This document shows positions 27,576-36,508 of a stretch of 64,000 bases of DNA, piece by piece (within the stretch, counting starts at the first letter, position 1; every line of letters starts with the position of its first letter). This DNA comes from Planomonospora parontospora (GTDB lineage: Bacteria; Actinomycetota; Actinomycetes; Streptosporangiales; Streptosporangiaceae): contig BMQD01000014.1 in assembly GCA_014647935.1 (NCBI GenBank), positions 62,001-126,000 on the forward strand. The letters are read 5' to 3'. The position numbers and the translations under genes were made by a program. The notes under the pieces are model-generated. The model was given only the letters and a program-made list of their open reading frames with translations. It was not told the DNA's origin and made no database searches.

Positions 27576-28025
27576 TCAGACCGGGGACAGACCGTTCGGC
27601 GCGGCGGGCCAGCTCATGCGGATGCGCATGCCCTTCGGACTCGGGAAGACCTCGACGTCGTCGGCCAGTCCCGCGATGACCGCGATGCCGAATCCGGACA
27701 TCAGCGTGTCGGGGATCTTCCCGAGGAAGTCTTCGAGAGAGGGCGTGGTGCGCTCCTGCCGCTCCAGCTCATCACTCGGGGCCGCGTCGGTGACGATCAC
27801 CTCGAACCGCCCCGAGTCGTCGCACAGCTCGATGCGGATCGGCTCCCCCGGGCAGTGGAGGCGGTGCGCCTCGACCGCCCGGGAGCAGGCCTCACCGACG
27901 GCGAGCCGTACCTCGTCCAGCAATGACTCCTCCACCCCGGTACGGCGCGCGATCGCGGTGGCGACCAGACGCGCCGTACGCACGTGGGCGGGAAGGGCGC
28001 TGAACGTCAGCTCGACGGTGGCCAT
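27576..28025 (-). CDS. RsbW-like anti-sigma factor, partner of BldG
   Basis: 149 residues forming one HATPase_c-type domain. It lies 2 bp downstream of bldG, as SCO3548 does in S. coelicolor, where it interacts with BldG. The helix LDEVRLAVGEACSRAVEAH corresponds to the N-box, but the usual Asn (EACTNA or similar) is replaced by Arg. The glycine-rich SGFGIAVIAGLADDV segment is kept. It may therefore bind BldG and a sigma factor but be a poor kinase. That last point is inference. Confidence 0.9.
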   Translation of the reverse strand: MATVELTFSALPAHVRTARLVATAIARRTGVEESLLDEVRLAVGEACSRAVEAHRLHCPGEPIRIELCDDSGRFEVIVTDAAPSDELERQERTTPSLEDFLGKIPDTLMSGFGIAVIAGLADDVEVFPSPKGMRIRMSWPAAPNGLSPV

Positions 28026-28027
28026 GG

Positions 28028-28378
28028 TTACTTGTCTCGGCCGTGGGCTTCCTTGGCCTCCTCGACCGAGGCGTAGATGCCGAAGACCTTGGTCAGGCCG
28101 GTGATCCGGAAGATCTTCAAGATGCGCTCCTGGGTGCAGACGAGCTCCAGGGAGCCGTCGTGCGCCCGAACGCGCTTGAGCCCGCCGACCAGGACGCCGA
28201 GACCCGTGGAGTCGAGGAAGTCGACCTTCTCCATGTTGACCAGGAGGTGGAAGTTCCCCTTGTTGACCAGGTCGATGAGGAGCTCACGCAATCTGGGCGC
28301 GGTGTAGACATCGATCTCACCCTCGACCTCGACGATAGTGAGACGGTCCTCGGAATGGTGGTCCAACTTCAGATCCAC
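28028..28378 (-). CDS. bldG: anti-sigma factor antagonist BldG (STAS domain)
   Basis: 116 residues. GTG 28378 has GGAGG 5-6 nt upstream. The STAS domain carries the phosphorylatable Ser57 in [20 protein letters not shown], the same position number as in S. coelicolor BldG. It should bind and inhibit anti-sigma factors when unphosphorylated, releasing sigma factors for development and stress. It forms an operon with the anti-sigma gene, and the helicase gene is divergent, the same order as SCO3548-SCO3550. Confidence 0.95.
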   Translation of the reverse strand: MDLKLDHHSEDRLTIVEVEGEIDVYTAPRLRELLIDLVNKGNFHLLVNMEKVDFLDSTGLGVLVGGLKRVRAHDGSLELVCTQERILKIFRITGLTKVFGIYASVEEAKEAHGRDK

Positions 28379-28549
28379 AGATCCTCCAGCGCCTTGCCTG
28401 CGAAAATACGATTCAGGCGTGACTTCTGGGACCTGGAGGTCCCTAGACGACAAGCCCCGACGCGCGGCATTCAACCATGCGTACGCTCAGTGTCTATACG
28501 AAATCACGATTCCCGGCGACTCTGCCCACAGATGCGAGACTGAAAACCA

Positions 28550-30940
28550 GTGAGCCCGTCTTCTTCCTCACCGTCGCGAGCAGACCCTCTCCTGTCCCGT
28601 CTGCTCGGCGTTCCCGCACGTCGGGGGCGCGTCACCCATGTGGAGCATGTTCCAGCACGTCAGGCGGGTCAAGCCCGATGGCCGGATTGGGTCAGCGAGA
28701 CGCTGGTTACGCGCTGGGCGAACCAGGGTATTTTCGGTCTTTGGCCACATCAGGCGGAGGCCGCCGAGCTCGCTCACCGTGGCCGAAACGTGATCATCGC
28801 CACCGGCACCGCCTCGGGCAAGTCCCTCGCCTACCAGGTCCCCGCGCTCAGCTCCGTGCTGGACGGGGGCACCGCCCTCTATCTGACGCCCACCAAGGCC
28901 CTGGCCGCCGACCAGCTCCGCGCCCTGGAGGCACTCGACGTGCCCGGCCTGCGCGCCGCCGCCTACGACGGCGACACGCCCTACGAGGAACGGGCCTGGA
29001 TCCGGCGGCACGCCAACTACGTGCTCACCAACCCGGACATGCTCCACCGCGGCCTGCTGCCGGGCCACGCCCGGTGGTCGGGCTTCTGGCGGCGGTTGCG
29101 GACGGTGGTGGTGGACGAGTGTCACGGTTACCGGGGCGTCTTCGGCTCCCACGTGGCGCAGATCCTGCGCCGCCTGCGCCGGGTCTGCACCCGGTACGGC
29201 TCGTCCCCGGTCTTCGTCCTCGCCTCCGCCACGGCCAGCGATCCCGGGGCCTTCGCGACGCGCCTGACGGGCCTCCAGACGGCCGAGGTGACCACGGACG
29301 CCTCTCCTCGGGGTTCGATCACCTTCGCCCTCTGGGAGCCGCCCCTGACCGATCTGCGGGGCGAGGGCGGCGCACCGGTCCGGCGACCCGCCGCCGCGGA
29401 GACCGCCGACCTCCTCGCCGACCTCGTCCTCGACGGCACCCGCACCCTCGCCTTCGTCCGCTCGCGGCGCGCCGCCGAGTCCGTGGCCCTGTCCGCCCGG
29501 GCCAGGCTCTCCGACCTGGCCTCGGGCATGTTCTCGCGGCCTTCTCCCGGCATGGTCACCCCGCCTCCCCCGTCCCGGACCGCCCCGGCATCCCTCACGA
29601 GCCTCGCGGACCTGCCCGGCAGGATCGCCGCCTACCGGGCCGGATACCTCGCGGAGGAGCGCCGGGGCCTGGAGCGGGCGCTGCGGTCGGGGGACCTCCT
29701 CGGGCTCGCCACGACCAACGCCCTGGAACTCGGTGTCGACGTGTCGGGGCTGGACGCCGTCCTCATCGCGGGATGGCCGGGCACCCGGGCGTCGCTGTGG
29801 CAGCAGGCCGGGCGGGCGGGCCGCGCGGGCCAGGACGCGCTGGCCGTGCTGATCGCCAGGGACGACCCGCTCGACACCTACCTGGTCCACCATCCGGAGG
29901 CCCTGTTCGGGCGGCCGGTGGAGGCGATCGTGCTCGATCCCGGCAACCCCTACGTCCTGGGCCCGCACCTGTGCGCGGCGGCCGCGGAGATCCCCCTCAC
30001 CGAGGAGGACCTGGAGATCTTCGGTCCGACCTCGAAGGAGGTGCTCGCCTCGCTGGTCGGTGACGGCCTGCTCCGGCGGCGGCCGTCGGGGTGGTTCTGG
30101 ACCAGGCGGGAGCGGGCGACCGACCTCGCCGACATCCGGGGCTCCGGCGGGGCGCCCGTCCAGGTCGTGGAGCTGTCCACCGGATGCCTCCTGGGGACCG
30201 TGGACGAGTCGTCGGCCCACACGACCGTGCACACCGGAGCCGTCTACGTGCACCAGGGCGAGACGTTCCTCGTCACCGAGCTCGACCTGGAGGCGGGCGT
30301 CGCACTGGTCGAGGCGGGAACCCCCGACTACACGACCTTCGCCAGGGACGTCACCGAGATCTCCGTTCTGGAGTCGTTCCGCTCCCATCCGCTCGGTCCG
30401 GGGGAACTGCACTTCGGCTCGGTGGAGGTCACCCGCCAGGTCGTCTCCTATCTCAAGCGCCGCCTGCAGAGCGGCGAGCCCCTCGGTGACGAGGCGCTCG
30501 ACCTGCCTCCACGAACGCTGCGCACCCGCGCGGTCTGGTGGACGCTGCCCGCCTCGGCGATCTCACCCCTGGCCGAGGCCGGGCTGGACCTGGGAGGAGC
30601 GGCGCACGCCGCCGAACATGCCTCCATCGGCATGCTTCCGCTCTTCGCGACCTGCGACCGGTGGGACATCGGCGGCGTCTCCACCGAGCTCCACGCCGAC
30701 ACCGGCATGCTCACCGTCTTCGTCTACGACGGCCATGAGGGCGGCGCGGGCTTCGCCGAACGGGGGTTCTCCCGCGCACTCGAATGGCTCACCGCGACCA
30801 GGGAGGCCATCGCCTCCTGCGAGTGCGAGCGCGGCTGTCCCTCCTGCATCCAATCTCCCAAATGCGGAAACGGCAACGAGCCCCTGGACAAGGCCGGCGC
30901 CCTGCGTCTCCTGGCCGTCCTCCTCTCGATGAACGGATGA
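28550..30940 (+). CDS. Hrq1/MrfA-like DEAD/DEAH-box DNA helicase
   Basis: 796 residues. Motif I ATGTASGKS, motif Ia TPTKALAADQ, DECH box VVVDECHGY, motif III SATASD, motif V TTNALELGVDVSGLDAV and motif VI QQAGRAGRAGQ are present. The C-terminal DUF1998-type domain ends with a four-Cys zinc site (CECERGCPSC region followed by CGNGNEPLDK). This architecture is that of MrfA/Hrq1 3'-5' helicases used in repair of crosslinks. GTG 28550 is the first codon after a short AT-rich divergent promoter region shared with bldG. Confidence 0.93.
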   Translation: MSPSSSSPSRADPLLSRLLGVPARRGRVTHVEHVPARQAGQARWPDWVSETLVTRWANQGIFGLWPHQAEAAELAHRGRNVIIATGTASGKSLAYQVPALSSVLDGGTALYLTPTKALAADQLRALEALDVPGLRAAAYDGDTPYEERAWIRRHANYVLTNPDMLHRGLLPGHARWSGFWRRLRTVVVDECHGYRGVFGSHVAQILRRLRRVCTRYGSSPVFVLASATASDPGAFATRLTGLQTAEVTTDASPRGSITFALWEPPLTDLRGEGGAPVRRPAAAETADLLADLVLDGTRTLAFVRSRRAAESVALSARARLSDLASGMFSRPSPGMVTPPPPSRTAPASLTSLADLPGRIAAYRAGYLAEERRGLERALRSGDLLGLATTNALELGVDVSGLDAVLIAGWPGTRASLWQQAGRAGRAGQDALAVLIARDDPLDTYLVHHPEALFGRPVEAIVLDPGNPYVLGPHLCAAAAEIPLTEEDLEIFGPTSKEVLASLVGDGLLRRRPSGWFWTRRERATDLADIRGSGGAPVQVVELSTGCLLGTVDESSAHTTVHTGAVYVHQGETFLVTELDLEAGVALVEAGTPDYTTFARDVTEISVLESFRSHPLGPGELHFGSVEVTRQVVSYLKRRLQSGEPLGDEALDLPPRTLRTRAVWWTLPASAISPLAEAGLDLGGAAHAAEHASIGMLPLFATCDRWDIGGVSTELHADTGMLTVFVYDGHEGGAGFAERGFSRALEWLTATREAIASCECERGCPSCIQSPKCGNGNEPLDKAGALRLLAVLLSMNG

Positions 30941-31061
30941 CGGAGGCGGCTCAGGACCCGGCCCGCAGGGTGAGTCCGCAGCGGCCCCACCGGGATCCGG
31001 CGGGGATCCACTGGAGGAGTCCCCGAGACGGATCCCCGGATTCGGAACCGGGGTCCCGGTG

Positions 31062-31179
31062 CCGTCCCGGGACGACCACACGGCGGCGCCGTTCAAGACC
31101 GCGCTCCACCACCGTCGGGGCCGAGGTCCGTGGCCGTCCCGGGACGGCCACGGGGCGGCGCCGTTCAAGACCGCGCTCC
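31062..31179. repeat. 46-bp direct repeat spanning a stop codon
   Basis: 31134-31179, which includes the stop codon of the fibronectin-like gene, is repeated at 31062-31107 with three mismatches. The second copy lies outside the gene. Confidence 0.8.
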
Positions 31180-33189
31180 GCCTCTGGAGCGGAGCCTGCC
31201 GGAACGGGACCCGCCGGGCGCACCGGAGTCGCGCTCGTTCTCCTCCAGGTCCTCCTCCCGGTCCTCCGCCCAGAAGTCCTTCGCTCCGGGTTGGGGCCGT
31301 TCCCAGAACCCGCTGTCCTCGATCGACCGGGGTGCGGGCGGCAGGTAGCCGTCCCACCGGCCTCGGCCGCTCCGGACCGCCACAGCGGTGACGCTGCCGA
31401 TCTCGGGAGCCGGCGCCGCCGCGGGCAGGGTGGAGCCCGTCGATTCGAAACGGGCGTGCGGGGTCTCCGCCGCCGTGCCGCTCTCCTCCGGCCGGGCCGC
31501 ATGTTCGGTCCGGCCGGCTTCAGCGGACATCGCCTGCCCGGCTTCCACGGGCACGCCCGGCCGCACCCCGGAGGAACCGTCCTCGCCCGGCCGCACTCCG
31601 AAGGAACCGTCCTCACCGGGTGATGCCGTATCCGGTGTCTTACCGCCCTCCCCCGTGAAGGACCGGGTCACCGGGCATGCGGTTGCGGGGCCTCCTGCCG
31701 GTCGTCGGGAGTACGGCATCCGGACCACCGCGAGGATGACCGCGGGGCGACGGGGTGGTCCCGGCGCCTTTCCGGTGGCCGGGCGCCGAGCCTCCCCGGC
31801 GCCGTCGCTGCGGAGGGCGGCACCACCGCGCGTGTCGGTGCTCCCCGAAACGGATCCGCCCCGCGAGGTGTCGCCTCCATCCGGCACGGTGCCACCACGC
31901 GAAGCGGCACCAGTGGCACCACCACGCGAAACGCCGTCCCGACCCGGAACGGCACCTGCGTTCAGGACCGTGGTGGTCATGCCTTCCCCGGATCCACCGG
32001 TCGCACGTCCACCGGCCCGGCCGGTCAGCCACCTGCGGCGAACCCACGCACCGCCGTGTGCGCCGAGGAGCAGCAGGAGCATTCCGCCGGCGATGAGAAG
32101 CCCCAGGCCGGCCGTTCCGCCCGTCGCCGGCTCGGGCCGACCGGTGACGTCCGCGCTGCCGCCGGACGTGGTCTCCGCCGCCTCCGAACCGGCCCTTCCC
32201 GTCCCGCCCCCTTCCCCCTCCTTCCCCGCTGTGCCGGCGCCGGCCGCTCCGGAACCGGCCGCCTCGGAGACCGTGTCCGACCCCGTACCGCTCCCTGTCC
32301 CACCGTCACCGGTGCCCGGCCCCGTGCCGTCCCCGCCCTCCCGGGACCCGGATCCCCCGTCGGAGACGGTCTCCGCAGGCCGGGCCCGGCTCGTCGGCGT
32401 GTCCTTCTGCGGCAGCCGGGGAAGACTCTCGACACCGGACCGGAGATCGTCCTCTCCGCGGTTCCGGCCCTCCTGCCGGGCGCCCGCGTCATGCGGGTGC
32501 CCTTCGTCTCCTGCGGAGCGGGCGCGTTCCCGGGCCCTGGGGACGGGGACGCGCACCGCCGCGACGGCCGACCGGCCCGAGACGAGGGTGCCGCCGCTGC
32601 CGTCGCTCCGGATCGCCCGCACCGTGAACCCGATCCGCTTGCCCGCGGCCTTGGCGGGAAGCACCAGGGTCACCCTGCACGAGCCCCCGCGGCACGCACC
32701 GCTCGCCCCCACGGCGCCGACCCTGCCGGTCCGGCTGCTGAAGATCTCGTAGCCTCGGAGATCGGGCTCGACCCCCCGGCTCCAGGTGAGCACGGCCCGG
32801 TCGCCCCGCAGCCGGACGCCCACCCCGCCGGGTGCGCGCGGAGGAACGGACTGGGTCAGCGTCCGGGACGTCTCGTCCCATCTCCCGCCCAGCAGCTTGC
32901 CTCGTTCGACGAGCCTGATGGCGTAGCGGCCGTTCGGACGCCTGCGGGGATCCCAGGCGTAGGAGACACGCCGGTCTCCCTTCGCGACCTGCCTGCCGTT
33001 GACGTAGAGCACGGCGTCGAAGACCAGGTCGACCCGGCCCGAGATCGTCACCTTCCGGTCCGAGGTGACCCGTGACGGCATGTCCAGGCTCGCCTTGGCA
33101 TGGGCGGGGCCCGCCGCGGCGAGCATCGCGGAGACGGACACGATCGGAGCGATCACCGCCGCGGTGACCAGGCTGCGAACCGTCGTCAC
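31165..33189 (-). CDS. surface protein with fibronectin-III-like region and one late membrane anchor
   Basis: 674 residues. GTG 33189 has AAGGGA upstream. A Sec signal peptide (VTAAVIAPIVSVSAMLAAAGPAHA) is followed by an Ig/fibronectin-like region (residues ~30-210, with GGVGVRLRGDRAVLTWSRG and LRGYEIFSSRTGRV). An acidic Ser/Gly/Thr-rich linker leads to a single membrane helix (GLGLLIAGGMLLLLLGAHGG, residue ~330). About 320 residues of disordered, probably cytoplasmic, sequence follow. It lies just downstream of the tad pilus operon, so a surface role with the pilus is possible but unproven. Confidence 0.75.
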   Translation of the reverse strand: MTTVRSLVTAAVIAPIVSVSAMLAAAGPAHAKASLDMPSRVTSDRKVTISGRVDLVFDAVLYVNGRQVAKGDRRVSYAWDPRRRPNGRYAIRLVERGKLLGGRWDETSRTLTQSVPPRAPGGVGVRLRGDRAVLTWSRGVEPDLRGYEIFSSRTGRVGAVGASGACRGGSCRVTLVLPAKAAGKRIGFTVRAIRSDGSGGTLVSGRSAVAAVRVPVPRARERARSAGDEGHPHDAGARQEGRNRGEDDLRSGVESLPRLPQKDTPTSRARPAETVSDGGSGSREGGDGTGPGTGDGGTGSGTGSDTVSEAAGSGAAGAGTAGKEGEGGGTGRAGSEAAETTSGGSADVTGRPEPATGGTAGLGLLIAGGMLLLLLGAHGGAWVRRRWLTGRAGGRATGGSGEGMTTTVLNAGAVPGRDGVSRGGATGAASRGGTVPDGGDTSRGGSVSGSTDTRGGAALRSDGAGEARRPATGKAPGPPRRPAVILAVVRMPYSRRPAGGPATACPVTRSFTGEGGKTPDTASPGEDGSFGVRPGEDGSSGVRPGVPVEAGQAMSAEAGRTEHAARPEESGTAAETPHARFESTGSTLPAAAPAPEIGSVTAVAVRSGRGRWDGYLPPAPRSIEDSGFWERPQPGAKDFWAEDREEDLEENERDSGAPGGSRSGRLRSRGGARS

Positions 33190-33371
33190 GACGTTTCCCT
33201 TCGTCGGGGGCCGCACCGCGGCCGCCCTTTGTAGAGCTGGACGCGAGACGACATGGACGTGAGGTAAGTAGAACGTTACGTGAGCTTTCCGGCTTTTGGA
33301 CGATGAGTCCAAGAAGTTGTGATTCGATCGCGACTTCACCGAGCCCCGGACCTGTGTTTCAGCGCCAGGCC

Positions 33372-33914
33372 TCACCCGGCCCGGTCGGTGATGTGCACGG
33401 GGCCGGCGCGAGCCCTGGCCGAGGCCTCCCGGCCTCCTGCGACCGGAAGCGAGAACCCCACCGCGACCTGGACGTCCGCGATGCCGTCGGCGCCGGTGGA
33501 GCACCGCAGGAGCCTGGCCCCGTTCGCGGCCGCCAGCGAAGCCGCCTCAGCACACCCCCGGCCGGGCTCGGTGAAGGCGAACCGCGCGGCGGCGAGCGCT
33601 CCGAGATCGGCCGCGGTCTGCGCACGGTGCCGCGCCACCCTGGCCGTCCCGATGAGCACCACCGTCACCGCCAGCGTGAAGATCACCGCCATGACCGCGA
33701 CGGTCCAGACCGTCGCCGAACCGCGCTCCCGTGGATCCACCACCGACGGCAGTTCCCTCTCCGTCAGATCCAGCGAGGGGACTGCCGAGTCCACCCGGCA
33801 GGGGAATCGCTTCCCCGTTATGGTTTTTCTGCTTGAAACGGGCAGGGCTTGTCCGTCGCCTACCTCGGCAGAGGAAAGCGAGAAGCCGCCCCCTCCGGGG
33901 AGCGGAGGAGTCAC
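33372..33914 (-). CDS. TadG-like pilus protein (actinobacterial TadE-neighbourhood type)
   Basis: 180 residues. The recognisable part begins at ERGSATVWTVAVMAVIFTLA, a TadE/TadG-type N-terminal membrane helix, followed by HRAQTAADLGALAAA and the conserved GCAEAASLAAANGARL. This is the protein usually found after TadE in actinobacterial Tad loci. GTG 33914 overlaps the tadE stop in GTGA and has GGAGG 6 nt upstream. It adds about 57 unusual residues in front, however, and a GTG at 33743 would give the usual length. The extra sequence contains a repeat found elsewhere in the window. Confidence 0.8.
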   Translation of the reverse strand: MTPPLPGGGGFSLSSAEVGDGQALPVSSRKTITGKRFPCRVDSAVPSLDLTERELPSVVDPRERGSATVWTVAVMAVIFTLAVTVVLIGTARVARHRAQTAADLGALAAARFAFTEPGRGCAEAASLAAANGARLLRCSTGADGIADVQVAVGFSLPVAGGREASARARAGPVHITDRAG

Positions 33915-33915
33915 C
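33895..33915. repeat. 21-bp repeat, copy B
   Basis: Identical to 24378-24398. It sits at the tadE/tadG junction and forms the start region of the tadG-like gene. Confidence 0.75.
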
Positions 33916-34438
33916 AACCGCCTCCGATGCCGGGGCTCCGGTTTCCGGACGGGAAGGCATCCGGCCTATCCCCCACAGGCGGACCCGACCACCTTGAGGA
34001 CGGACCCTGTCCCGCGGGCGGGTCAGCCCGTCCCGTCCCGGACTCGACGGTGGAGGCCGCGGTCCCCGCCCCCGGCTCGGTCGCGGAGACCGCGATCGCG
34101 CGAACGGTCACCTCCGGCAGAGAGAGCCCCCACCGGGGCCTCACACCGGCCCGCACCTCCACTCGCACGCGCTCGGCGTCGCGGCTCACCTCCGCCCGCG
34201 CCCCGTCCGGGGCGGCCGACAGAACGCCGCTCCGCACCTGCTCGATCGTTTCGCCCCTGGACGCGGCCCGTGCCCCCGCCCGGGCCGCGTCCACGCACTC
34301 CAACTGGGCTCCGACCACGGCGATCGCCCACAGCCCTGCGGCGAGGACCACCATCAGGGCCGGCAGCGCCGCCGCGGTCTCCGCCGTCACCGACCCCCGC
34401 GAGGAACACGGGGCGCCTGGGCGGCCCACCGGGATCAC
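33911..34438 (-). CDS. TadE-like pilus assembly protein
   Basis: 175 residues. GTG 34438 has GGAGG 6 nt upstream. The N-terminus SRGSVTAETAAALPALMVVLAAGLWAIA is the TadE membrane helix with its preceding Glu. The region CVDAARAGARAASRGE and the later beta strands fit a small pseudopilin-like TadE. The last ~55 residues (after VSATEPG) are Gly/Pro/Ser-rich and unusual. That tail lies beside the 21-bp repeat, so the 3' end may have been altered. Confidence 0.85.
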   Translation of the reverse strand: MIPVGRPGAPCSSRGSVTAETAAALPALMVVLAAGLWAIAVVGAQLECVDAARAGARAASRGETIEQVRSGVLSAAPDGARAEVSRDAERVRVEVRAGVRPRWGLSLPEVTVRAIAVSATEPGAGTAASTVESGTGRADPPAGQGPSSRWSGPPVGDRPDAFPSGNRSPGIGGGW

Positions 34439-34517
34439 CGGTCGCCTCCGGCGCGGAGACCCGGGCCTCCGGACCGGAGCCTTCGCCCGGTCGCCTCCGA
34501 TCCGGATGATCCGGCCC

Positions 34518-34766
34518 TCAAGCCTGAGCCCCCTGTCCCGTGGTGTTCAGCGCCCGGTCGATGAGGGCCCTGATCATCTCCTGCACCTCCGGACTCGTCA
34601 CGACCTTGAAGAGAAGGGCTGCGAACGCGCAGGCGGCGATGGTGCCGACGGCGTATTCGGCGGTGGACATGCCACGCTCCCCGCCCGGGCCGGTGATCAG
34701 CGAGGAGCGTCGCTCCCACCACCTCACCAACGCGTGCCGGAGACCATCGGTGCTCGATCCGGTCAT
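34518..34766 (-). CDS. DUF4244 Flp-pilin-like protein
   Basis: 82 residues. AGGAGG lies 5 nt before ATG 34766. GMSTAEYAVGTIAACAFAALLFKVV is a Flp-type prepilin segment: Gly before the cleavage point, Glu at +5 and a hydrophobic helix. Family DUF4244 is found in actinobacterial Tad loci and is the likely major pilin. TadV-type prepilin peptidase is not in the window. Confidence 0.88.
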   Translation of the reverse strand: MTGSSTDGLRHALVRWWERRSSLITGPGGERGMSTAEYAVGTIAACAFAALLFKVVTSPEVQEMIRALIDRALNTTGQGAQA

Positions 34767-34845
34767 CGTTTCCTCCTGAGGATGTGAAACCGTGCCTTCC
34801 ATCGCGGCATCGGTCACCCCAGGTTCCGCGATATTCACATCACCC

Positions 34846-34906
34846 TGTGGACAAGAGCGGAGTTCTGTGGAAAAGCACTCCGCGAGCACGTCATCCCTGT
34901 GGATAA
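34846..34906. promoter_or_regulatory. cluster of three DnaA-box-like 9-mers
   Basis: TGTGGACAA (34846-34854), TGTGGAAAA (34866-34874) and TGTGGATAA (34898-34906) are in the same orientation. The first and third are the reverse complements of the DnaA boxes TTGTCCACA and TTATCCACA. They lie in the 141-bp gap between tadC and the DUF4244 gene. Confidence 0.55.
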
Positions 34907-34907
34907 C

Positions 34908-35726
34908 TCAGGGGATGACGATCTCGCCGGCGAGACCGGCGACGACCGGGACGATGCCGAGAAGGACGAAGGCGGGCAGGAAGCAGAGGCCCAGCGGTGC
35001 GACCACTTGGATCCCCACCCGACGCGCGGCGGCCGACGACGCCGCCCGGGCCGCGTGTCTGGAGTCGTCGGCGGCCCGCGTCAGCACGTCGGCCACCGGG
35101 GCGCCGCTGAGCGCCGCCCGGCTCATGGTCCGGGCGAGTGGAGCGAGCGCGCGATCGGCCGCCAGGGCGAGCCAGGCATGCTCCGGTGCGGCTCCCAGCC
35201 TCAGCCGGCCGCTCACCCGTGCCAGACGGTCCCCGAGCGGCCCGCCGACCGCCTGCACGGTCACCTCGAGAGCACCGGTGATGGGCTGGCCCGCACGCAG
35301 GCAGGCCACCATGAGATCGGCCGCGAACGGCAGGTCGGCCGTGATCCGGTCCCGCTCCCGGCACTGCGCCGGCCCCTCCCGTCTCCGCAGGACCAGCAGC
35401 ACGGCCACGGCACCCGCACCTCCCGCCACGGCCCCCGGCACGCCCCCCAACACCAGGAAGACCACCAGCGCGACGGCGACCGCGATCACGGTCTCACCTC
35501 GGCTCGACGGCCTCCCGCCGGTGCTCTCCGCCGCTGCCCCGGACCGCCCGGCACCCCCGGGTCCGTTCCTGGGAAGACGGAGCACGCCCCCGGGGGCGTG
35601 CTCCGGGAGCGAGGGGCCCGGACGTGCCCGCCGGAGCCGGCGGACCGGATCAGCGGGCGACGTCCACATCCAGACCGCGGCTCCGGTGAGCACGGCGGTC
35701 AGCGTCCCCGACGGCAGAGCGTTCAT
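34908..35726 (-). CDS. tadC: TadC-like type II secretion F domain protein
   Basis: 272 residues. ATG 35726 has AAGGGA upstream. Membrane helices near the N-terminus and at residues ~85-120 are followed by a type II secretion F domain (DLPFAADLMVACLRAGQPITGAL, DRLARVSGRLRLG, ALSGAPVADVL) and two C-terminal helices. It should form the inner-membrane platform of the pilus with TadB, 35 bp upstream. Confidence 0.88.
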   Translation of the reverse strand: MNALPSGTLTAVLTGAAVWMWTSPADPVRRLRRARPGPSLPEHAPGGVLRLPRNGPGGAGRSGAAAESTGGRPSSRGETVIAVAVALVVFLVLGGVPGAVAGGAGAVAVLLVLRRREGPAQCRERDRITADLPFAADLMVACLRAGQPITGALEVTVQAVGGPLGDRLARVSGRLRLGAAPEHAWLALAADRALAPLARTMSRAALSGAPVADVLTRAADDSRHAARAASSAAARRVGIQVVAPLGLCFLPAFVLLGIVPVVAGLAGEIVIP

Positions 35727-35761
35727 GTGTTCCCTTCCCCTTTCTTGCCCGCAGCGGAGGC

Positions 35762-36508
35762 TCAGGCGCGTTCGGCGCGGGTGACGAGACGGCGGGTCCA
35801 CCACAGACCGCAGCCGTCGAGAGCGATGCCGACCACCAGGCAGGCCGCTCCCGCCGGACCGCCGAACAGGAAGTCGAGGGGACGCATGCCCAGCCCCGCC
35901 GCCATCGACAGGCCCAGGACCGGGAGTCCGGCGAGCAGCCGGGCCGTCGCCCGCGGACCGGCGAGCTGGGCCGCGACGTCCTGGCGATGGGCTTCGGCCT
36001 CTCTCAGGGAGACCGCCACCCGGTCGACGAGGACGACGAGCCCTCCGCCGACGGTCACCCCCGCCCGCCAGCAGGCGGCCAGTCTCCTGAGCCCTTCTCC
36101 TCCCCGTTCCGGCGCGGCGGCCAACAGGGCCTCCGGAACGTCACCGCCGTCCCGCGCCGCCGCGATCAGGGAGCGGAGCGCCATCGGATCGGGGAACTCC
36201 ACGGCCGCCCCAACCCGGATCAGCGCTTCGTGCGCGGTCCGGCCGGCGGCGAGTTCGGCGGCCAGTCCCTGGCAGAGTTCCAGAGACGCCGCCCGCCAGG
36301 CCGCCGCTCTCCGGGACGGCCGGGAGCGGCGGGCCGGCCACCTCGGGGACGAGCCGGGCCCGGCCGGGCCGTACCGCAGGGGGCCCGGTGGGCACCGTAG
36401 ACGCCGTAGCCGGGCGGCCGCCGGATCCGGCCCCGTCCACAACCAGGCGGCCGCTCCTGCGAGGAGCAGAGCGGCTGCGGTCAGGACGGCGGTCATGTCC
36501 GCGCTCAC
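35762..36508 (-). CDS. tadB: TadB-like type II secretion F domain protein
   Basis: 248 residues. GTG 36508 overlaps the tadA stop as GTGA, so the two are translationally coupled. Hydrophobic helices at the N-terminus and two at the C-terminus frame a type II secretion F domain (LCQGLAAELAAGRTAHEAL, AACWRAGVTVGGGLVVLVDRVA). It is the second platform protein of the pilus. ATG 36496 four codons later is an alternative. Confidence 0.88.
   Translation of the reverse strand: MSADMTAVLTAAALLLAGAAAWLWTGPDPAAARLRRLRCPPGPLRYGPAGPGSSPRWPARRSRPSRRAAAWRAASLELCQGLAAELAAGRTAHEALIRVGAAVEFPDPMALRSLIAAARDGGDVPEALLAAAPERGGEGLRRLAACWRAGVTVGGGLVVLVDRVAVSLREAEAHRQDVAAQLAGPRATARLLAGLPVLGLSMAAGLGMRPLDFLFGGPAGAACLVVGIALDGCGLWWTRRLVTRAERA

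Noticed and set aside
28477-30063. Plus-strand frame of 528 codons overlapping the helicase
   Set aside because: Out-of-frame shadow; the helicase frame has all SF2 motifs.
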